Both the position numbers and the translations under genes were made by a program. Of a stretch of 11,954 nucleotides of DNA, positions 7,046 to 11,954 are shown piece by piece (the first letter of the stretch is position 1; the number at the start of each line of letters is the position of its first letter). Source of the DNA: Euperipatoides rowelli (lineage: Eukaryota > Onychophora > Udeonychophora > Euonychophora > Peripatopsidae); NCBI GenBank assembly GCA_003024985.2, contig PXIH01S0013228.1. The stretch is one strand, 5' to 3'. The notes beneath the pieces were generated by a model, which did not search any database, was not told the DNA's origin, and worked only from the letters and a program-made list of their open reading frames with translations.

Positions 7046-8171
7046 TGAAATTAATTAGTAAATTGTATTTCTCAAGTAGGATGAGGAATTATGAAATTAA
7101 TATTTTTCATATTCCTATTGATAGCCTGATAATAGCCCTTCAAATCATGAATTTTGATACCCCACTCGTATATATCGAACAATTTAATCATTGGTTATTA
7201 TTTCGCAAATCTGATGCAGTCAGTTTTTTTTATTGATACAATTTTTTTGGCATAGGTTTTAAACTCAGTTACAAGAGGGGGAAATTTTACTTCTCCAGCA
7301 TAAAAATACTGGTTGTCATAAACATACAGTAAAACTTAGCTGCCATTGTTTTTTTTTCATTGATGATGTTTTATGATAGGGAAAGGCCAGTTAACACCAA
7401 TTAGTGGCATATGAGGCAACCAATGTTGATTAGCAAGAAAGACAGAGAGTTGCTACTTATGTGTTATTAGTTATGAAATAGTTGAGAGCCATGATAGTTG
7501 ACGTACAATGATATGTTAAAATAATAAGATTGTTGGACTTAATTGTTACCAGTTAGCTTCGAGGATGTTTAGCCGATACCAGTAATAATACATGGGGAGA
7601 GGGGGCTGTATCAATGGCTGATAAAACTATAATCAATATTTGGGTTTTAGATTTGAACTTAGTATTGATAAGGGTTGATTGAATAATATGGTTTTGTATT
7701 AGAGTAAGTTGCTATTACATAAGGTAACACTGGTGGAAATTTATAGTAAATATGCAGTGAATAAAATTCGCTGGTATAATATGTTAATGAAATTATACAC
7801 AAAGATGATTACAGAGATTAAATCTCTTTTGCAAACTAAATAATTTTTTGTGTGGGTTGATTATTACCTGAATTTATATAGACATTATAATAGGGTAAAA
7901 TATTTGATTAGTTCATAATAATTTAGTAAGTGTGGTCCTGCTCTCTTAGGGAATGAATATACAGTATGATTAAAGATAAGCCCTTGCTCTCTCAATTTAA
8001 ATTTAAAAGGAATGTACATAAGAATTAATGATTATTAAAAATGGCATTAGTTCGTCCTAAAAAGTTGATATTTTTTTCTATTTTTATAAACTTTATATCA
8101 TTAATTAAATGCCGATTATAAAGATGGAGTAGCTCTGACATCACCAGTGTGAGGGAAACTTGTGTTTGCCC

Positions 8172-8187
8172 TGAGGCAAAGCGTTGG
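8172..8187. repeat. Hairpin TTTGCC-CTGA-GGCAAA in a GC-richer island
   Basis: TTTGCCCTGAGGCAAA (about 8165-8180) forms a six-base stem with a four-base loop. It lies in a 100-base stretch (8120-8220) of higher GC than the surrounding insertion. The plus-strand frame there is open for about 43 codons without a Met start, and the minus strand has a CTTCTCCACAG acceptor-like sequence. The role is unknown; the coordinates are approximate by a few bases. Confidence 0.4.
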
Positions 8188-8545
8188 ATTTTTTTCAACA
8201 AACCTGTGGAGAAGCTAAGATTATATAAAATAAATTTGACTTTTGATTAAACAAAACCTTGTATTCCAAATTACATTATTTAAGTACAAACTAAATTTAA
8301 CTTTGGTTTTAATCAACAGAAACAAATATTTTTTTAATATACAGTATATTGTAAATGATAAAAATATTTAAATATCAACAATAGTTCATATATGAGATTA
8401 TATATGAAGCCAATCTGCATATAAACTACCACTACGTAAGATAACGGATTTTTACCAGCAAATCGGAATTTAATGCCACTACTATACTAATTTTTACCTG
8501 TATAAAAACAAATGTTCGAGACAAGAGAAGAGTCATCTCAAGCCT

Positions 8546-8615
8546 TTAAGGAAGAACAACAGCTGAAAGGGGGAGTCCGATTATGTATTTTAACCCATCT
8601 ACTCTCGCAAGAAAC
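8546..8615 (-). other. Candidate terminal exon, minus strand
   Basis: On the minus strand a strong acceptor-like sequence (TTTATTTTCCTCGATTTCGCAG) ends at 8616. The following frame, entered with one leading base, reads FLARVDGLKYIIGLPL and on to a TAA at 8548-8546, 22 codons. The phase fits the donor at 8771-8770: that exon leaves two bases, and this one supplies the third. The intron would be about 155 bases. The peptide is not recognised. Chance occurrence of an acceptor and a short open frame in this sequence is quite possible. Confidence 0.25.
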
Positions 8616-8771
8616 CTGCGAAATCGAGGAAAATAAAGATATAGAAAGCAGCTCCTGAAATTTTACAAGTCACTAAGTTACATATGAAATGTTCAGTGAA
8701 ATGTTTCTATCATCAAAAATGCAACAGAAATTATGTTTTGTCTGTTTTAATAAAGAATAAAGTATACTTAC

Positions 8772-8891
8772 CCACCTTTACATATATTTTTCAAAATTTC
8801 ATTAACTTTATTTCTTAACTCTTCACAGAAGTTCTCCGTGCTCCGCAGCTTCATGTGTATAATACCCTGGTCGACACGAGGAACTCTACAC
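8772..8891 (-). other. Candidate internal exon, minus strand, symmetric phase
   Basis: On the minus strand a CACACACCAG acceptor-like sequence (AG at 8893-8892) precedes a 120-base open stretch that ends at a consensus donor (GG, then GTAAGT at 8771-8766). The frame has 39 full codons, with one base before and two after, so it is a symmetric exon. Its peptide contains VPRVDQGIIHMKLRSTENF and CEELRNKVNEILKNICKG, with an acidic/amphipathic stretch that looks helical. GC is clearly higher than the flanks. The polypyrimidine tract is weak. Without splicing the frame is open from a TAA near 8925 to the TAA overlapping the donor, with an ATG at the IHM position. I do not recognise the product. Confidence 0.3.
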
Positions 8892-9477
8892 CTGGTGTGT
8901 GTTTTAATGAAAATTTAAGGACTGCGAGAACTTTTTTATGTTTTTATGTTATTAAAGCAACTGAAGTCTGGAAGTACATGAATTTCACATAGGCTATCAT
9001 TCATTACCATGTTAGAGAGAGAGAGCAAATTTAGGGCCACAGATTTTTGTCATTTTTGACAGTTAATTTTAATAATGCTGTTCTTTGCTAAAGAGTTTTT
9101 TCATTATGAAAGCTAATCTTTGTTTTTTTTCTCTAAAAGAGTTTTTTTTTTATGAAGTCAAGTGAATTATTTCAATTTATATTTGACTTTTGAAATATGA
9201 ACGATTTAATTATGTTGTAGTAGAACTAGGGGTATAAGTTGCTTATAATAAGTAGCAAATAGAAGTTGAGGGATATATCAAATTTATGAACTTTATTTTT
9301 GGTTATTATTGATGTGTTTAATATAAGAGTAGAGTGTTTTCATAATTTTTTTCTATAATTTTATCATAAAAGTGAAGTGTAGTTTTATACAATTTTTAGT
9401 GACTGTTTTGCTAAAGAGTAGCTAATCTGAAAGCAACACATTTTTTTTGTTAATATTTTTTTTTTAATATAAATAAA

Positions 9478-9790
9478 TCAAGGAATATTTATATTCCATA
9501 AACCTGACCTATTCTTTTGATAGTTACACAGGTACATTACATATGTTTTTTTGCAGGTACGGTACCCTATACAAATGCTGTTATGATACTGTGTATTGTT
9601 TTTGACTTGTTGCCATGCCATTTCATTTGAGAGTAAATTATAAATAGATTGAATACATTTGTTATACAGTTCTTTTACCTTCCTTGTTAGTATGTGTGAC
9701 GATAGGTCATAAAACTGATATGGTCTTTGCTCTTTGGTCGTATTTAGTAACAGAGAGATCAATGAACCAAAGTTCTTTCTCCCCCTAACC
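9478..9790 (-). other. Open frame of about 100 codons, unrecognised, minus strand
   Basis: The frame is open from the C-run at 9789-9798 to a TGA at 9480-9478. The first Met-like codon used to define its 94-residue form is TTG (9762-9760); the first true ATG comes about 45 residues later (before AWQQV). The peptide includes QRPYQFYDL, LTRKVKELYNKC and MAWQQVKNN, and has several Cys and Tyr near its end (CIGYRTCKKTYVMYLC). I cannot match it to a family. It lies inside the 2.8-kb insertion near its right end. A chance open frame in AT-rich DNA is a fair explanation. Confidence 0.2.
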
Positions 9791-9841
9791 CCCCCCCCTT
9801 TCCTCTCTCTTCCTAGTTATAGATATATGATTTCTGACACT

Positions 9842-9846
9842 TGTAT
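9842..9846. repeat. Right target-site duplication TGTAT
   Basis: This is the second copy of TGTAT. The next base completes a Trp codon when read after the left copy, and the integrase frame continues with DYLVGPWQMVHMD. Confidence 0.7.
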
Positions 9847-10510
9847 GGGATTATCTAGTGGGACCATGGCAAATGGTTCACATGGACTAAATTTGACTTA
9901 TTAAGGACAATTATATATGGTGGTTAAGAACACATTTAGTAAGTGCCGTCCACTTATGATAATTGGTTTCATGATTCAGTATGCCAGAGAATGTGGCCAT
10001 AGATAATGGCCCTCTTTCACATAGACAAAAATTAAAGAATTCTTAAAGAAAATGGGGTCTAGCACACTTTTGCACCCCTTTATCACTCTGAAACTAATGG
10101 ACTGGCAGAAAATGATGTAAAAACCTTTAAGATGTTAAAGATTGCTAGAGGAGCTAGGGGATAGTGCCTTAATTAACAGTAAACAGATTTCTGTTGGACT
10201 ACCGAAATGTTATATATCACACAAATAAAACACTAGTCAAATTAATGCTGAATAGACAATTGAGGACCCAATTAGATTTGTTGTGACCAGAATTGAGGAG
10301 TGTGATAAATAAAATCAGGTCTGACAATGTAAATCAGCAGGAAGAAAAGATAATACCATAGAGTTATTCCAGGGAACTCAGAGTTGGTGTGTACTTACCA
10401 AGGACAAAAGAGATGGAAAAGGGGAGTTGTGAATAAATGGTTAGGAATAGTGACTTCTGAAGTGAAATTACTAAATGTGGGTTTAGGAAAAGATATGTTA
10501 ATCAGTTGCT
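9847..10510 (+). pseudogene. Gypsy integrase catalytic core and C-terminus, pseudogene
   Basis: The frame resumes with DYLVGPWQMVHMD, holding the first catalytic Asp at 9885-9887, then stops. GQLYMVVKNTFSK follows in the shifted frame. SMPENVAIDNGP carries the second Asp at 10002-10004. PLYHSETNGLAEN carries the Glu at 10108-10110, about 35 codons on, as in the D,D(35)E triad, though the frame slips between them. FLLDYRNV, NRQLRTQLDLL, PELRSVINK, VYLPR and RYVNQL near 10500 are the conserved C-terminal landmarks (DYRNT, RTRLDLL and the WRRHVDQL-like end). Stops and frameshifts occur at many positions. All three catalytic residues can be seen, but in different frames. Confidence 0.92.
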
Positions 10511-10788
10511 GGCAGTGAATGCAAACAAGAAGAAGCTGAACCAAGGGCAGGAGAACCAGTAATGGGGTTAACATTTCAAAAGGAAGCCCAGGGAGGACTT
10601 AGTCATCCAGGAAATAAATCCTGTGCAGAAGGTTGGAATAGTGGTCTAAGAGCAGAATGAAGAAGGATCTAAAGAGCTGGAGGGGAAAGCTGCATGGGTA
10701 TACCAGAGCTGAAAGCCGGACTGGTAAGGGTGAAGAAACCAGTGGTGAAATTAAACCTCTAAAATAGTCAATGAACTGTTGAGGTTTT
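10511..10788 (+). pseudogene. C-terminal tail of the gypsy polyprotein, decayed
   Basis: Following the integrase end, frames such as IQEINPVQKVGIVV and EQNEEGSKELEGKAAW run through an acidic and basic low-complexity tail. Such a tail is usual between the integrase core and the 3' LTR in animal gypsy elements. There is no domain to recognise, and stops interrupt it. It is placed here only from its position between integrase and polypurine tract. Confidence 0.5.
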
Positions 10789-10801
10789 AAGAAGGAAGAA
10801 A
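10789..10801 (+). promoter_or_regulatory. Polypurine tract of the gypsy element
   Basis: AAGAAGGAAGAAA is a pure purine run at the end of the coding tail, immediately followed by TGTGGTATTTT. A purine run touching a TG is the usual junction of internal region and 3' LTR in gypsy elements. Confidence 0.65.
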
Positions 10802-10960
10802 TGTGGTATTTTAATATGTTAGTAATAAAGTAGCACTTGCTATCAAGAGAAGATAGGGAATGACTACTGTTGTTGCCTAGGAAACTTTTAAAAACTGTTA
10901 ATGCCATATGGCTTATTTATTGTGAACTTTATTGGTAATGTGGCTGGAATTTAATAATTA
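10802..10960 (+). repeat. Probable gypsy LTR remnant
   Basis: This stretch begins TGTGGTATTT right after a polypurine tract and contains AATAAAG (10823-10829) in its first part. It runs without an end signal into reverse-transcriptase coding sequence by about 10961. No second copy exists in the window for comparison. Primer site, gag, protease and the first part of RT that should follow an LTR are missing, so a deletion must join the LTR to the RT. The right boundary is uncertain. Confidence 0.5.
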
Positions 10961-11343
10961 ATGTCTCTATTGATACTGTATACTGTATGTTCATTTGGGG
11001 TTGGTTTAGCCCCAGGGGGATTCCAGTCAATTAATGGAGGAGAGTTCCAAGGAATGGTGTGTTTCCTGGATAACATTTTAATTATTGGTAAAGATGAAAG
11101 GGAACATTTGGATAGGTTGATAAAAAGGGTTAGCAAGGTTAAATGATAATGGACTGAGAATTGCAAGGCATATTTGGGTTATGTTATTGACCATGAAGGA
11201 TTATATACAATACCAGAAAAAAATAAAAGCAATACAGGGGTCTCAAAATTTAAGAATGTGTCACAGTTAAAATCATTGCTGGGGTTAGTAAATTTTTATG
11301 GCAAATTTATACCAAATTTTTCAAAAATATTACATCCATTATA
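10961..11343 (+). pseudogene. Gypsy reverse transcriptase, palm and thumb, pseudogene
   Basis: The frame reads SFGVGLAPGGFQSINGGEF, MVCFLDNILIIGKDEREHL, then TGA and TAA at 11144-11149. In the same phase KAYLGYVIDHEGLYTIPEK, NVSQLKSLLGLVNFYGKF and IPNFSKILHPL follow, to a TAA at about 11341. These are the second half of the gypsy RT: LPFGVxxAPxxFQ, the catalytic box, YLGHxIxxxG and the FLGLxNYYxKFIPxxSxxxxPL thumb. The catalytic box is FLDN, so the second Asp of (F/Y)xDD is Asn. The fingers and first palm Asp are missing on the left. The ATG at 10961 is not a real start; the domain is truncated. Confidence 0.92.
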
Positions 11344-11369
11344 ATGACTGTTATATACAATAAAAATTA

Positions 11370-11745
11370 TGGTCATGGATGAAGAATTGTAATATGACAT
11401 TTGAACAGATTAAGCAAGAGATGAGCTCTTCAAAGGTATTGGCTCATTATAACCCAGAGCTACGTTGAAGCTGGCATGTGATGCTTCGACATTTGGGCTG
11501 AGGGCAATCATCTCCCATATTTTTCTGAATGGGGATGAACATCCCATAGCATATGCATCACACTGATTATATTATAAGCAAGTGAAAAAATTTCTCTTAA
11601 GTGGATTAAGAGGGACTTGTATTAATATTTGGTGCTTGCAAATAGTATCATTATGTAAGACATTTTATGTTGGCAACTGACTATAAACCCTTGGTATCAA
11701 TTTTTGGACCAAAGAAGGGAATTCCAATGATGGCATCTTTACAAA
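11370..11745 (+). pseudogene. Gypsy RNase H of the second fragment, pseudogene
   Basis: WSWMKNCNMTFEQIKQE and SSKVLAHYNPEL begin the RNase H module just after the RT thumb. Then a frameshift leads to LKLACDASTFGLRAIISHI, which has the catalytic Asp of the CDAS motif. Next come NGDEHPIAYASH followed by a TGA, a decayed middle, and HFMLATDYKPLVSIFGPKKG with IPMMAS. Order and content match gypsy RNase H. The piece SIFGPKK and the MMAS segment are shared with the copy at 6600-6640, so both fragments belong to the same or closely related families. Similarity fades after 11745, before the NADxLSRLP end. Confidence 0.9.
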
Positions 11746-11954
11746 TTCTCATAGCCTAGCTTCAATGTATTAACATTCTCTGATCCATTAAATATATTGA
11801 TCTTGCATTTAAGCTAAATTTTTGCCTCCAAATATATTGGGTCTTATTGCTCTTCAGCTAGTAGTACGGTGTCAAACCTCTTCCAGCTGGATTTGTGTGC
11901 TAAGTTTGATTTTTTTTGTGCAATATATGCCAAAATATATACAAATTAAAATAA
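11746..11954. other. Decayed right end without recognisable features
   Basis: The gypsy RNase H end and integrase should follow here but cannot be read. The sequence is AT-rich with many stops in all frames. No LTR, primer site or repeat shared with the rest of the window was seen. Confidence 0.5.

Larger units (their letters stand above)
7046..9841. mobile_element. Insertion of about 2.8 kb inside the gypsy integrase, type unknown
   Basis: Seen: 2796 bases with no gypsy or copia similarity lie between two copies of TGTAT, and the integrase frame is continuous across them. The block starts TGAAATTAATTAG and ends TTTCTGACACT. I found no terminal inverted repeats, no internal long direct repeats that would be LTRs, no transposase, RT or helicase motif, and no poly-A tail at either end. 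The content is very AT-rich with T runs (for example 9121-9128 and 9144-9152). Three places have higher GC: 8120-8220, 8512-8658 and 8772-8891. The left TG end would suit an LTR element; the right end does not. It may be a non-autonomous or eroded element. Confidence 0.6.
6424..10801 (+). mobile_element. Ty3/gypsy remnant, RNase H-integrase-tail, split by an insertion
   Basis: Gypsy modules appear in order on the plus strand: RNase H (6424-6790), integrase zinc finger (6797-7045), catalytic core and C-terminus (9847-10510), C-terminal tail (to about 10790), polypurine tract and a TG LTR start. A 2.8-kb block with no gypsy similarity separates the two integrase parts and is flanked by TGTAT on both sides. 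The RT-RNase H-integrase order is that of gypsy, and motifs such as SIFGPKK and NGLAEN are those of the animal gypsy clades often labelled K02A2.6-like. 5' LTR, gag, protease and RT of this copy are missing. Confidence 0.88.

Noticed and set aside
7046-7236. Continuation of the open frame begun in the integrase zinc finger
   Set aside because: Only the part up to 7045 is integrase. The rest lies in the insertion and is open by chance.
8512-8658. Plus-strand ATG frame of 48 codons
   Set aside because: It is short, unrecognised and opposite the candidate minus-strand exon and its acceptor. There is no evidence to prefer it.
10599-11166. Minus-strand frames of 71 and 102 codons
   Set aside because: They are antisense to the gypsy tail and RT. 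The plus-strand RT motifs leave no doubt about orientation there.
1-11954. CRISPR array, tRNA, rRNA, riboswitch or bacterial operon signals
   Set aside because: No regularly spaced repeats, cloverleaf sequences or conserved rRNA blocks were seen. The retrotransposon content and AT-rich spacers indicate a eukaryotic nuclear genome.

Overview
The window reads as non-genic chromosomal DNA from an animal with a repeat-rich, AT-rich genome (about two thirds A+T by eye). No host gene, rRNA, tRNA, bacterial operon or CRISPR array is visible. The coding similarity I recognise is almost all from decayed LTR retrotransposons of two superfamilies, Ty1/copia and Ty3/gypsy. All are broken by stops, frameshifts and deletions. 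The gypsy protein signatures are of the kind common in invertebrate and fish genomes, so a metazoan is likely; the phylum cannot be decided from this window (an arthropod is only a guess).

Layout, left to right. 1-850: AT-rich, no genes, with two adjacent inverted repeats near 521-569. About 900-2468, minus strand: the 5' half of a copia element (gag, protease, pre-integrase zinc finger, start of the integrase core). 2756-6164, plus strand: a second, internally deleted copia element. It keeps both LTRs, a primer-binding site resembling the initiator-tRNA(Met) half-molecule site of Drosophila copia, a short gag-like start, reverse transcriptase, RNase H and a polypurine tract. Most of gag, the protease and the integrase are missing. 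6424-10801, plus strand: the 3' part of a gypsy element (RNase H, integrase, C-terminal tail, polypurine tract). Its integrase is split by a foreign insertion of about 2.8 kb (7046-9841) flanked by the 5-bp direct repeat TGTAT; the two halves of the integrase frame meet in register across it. 10802-10960: a probable LTR remnant. 10961-11745: a second gypsy fragment (RT palm/thumb plus RNase H). The last 200 bases hold nothing I recognise.

Nothing here is likely to act as an intact element. RT and protease active-site positions are altered in several places (HVDE and FLDN in place of xxDD; the protease Asp is absent). The copia element on the plus strand is the best preserved as a structure, because both LTRs, the primer site and the polypurine tract survive. 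The least explained stretch is the 2.8-kb insertion. It contains a small minus-strand island of higher GC with splice-like signals in compatible phase (8546-8615 and 8772-8891).
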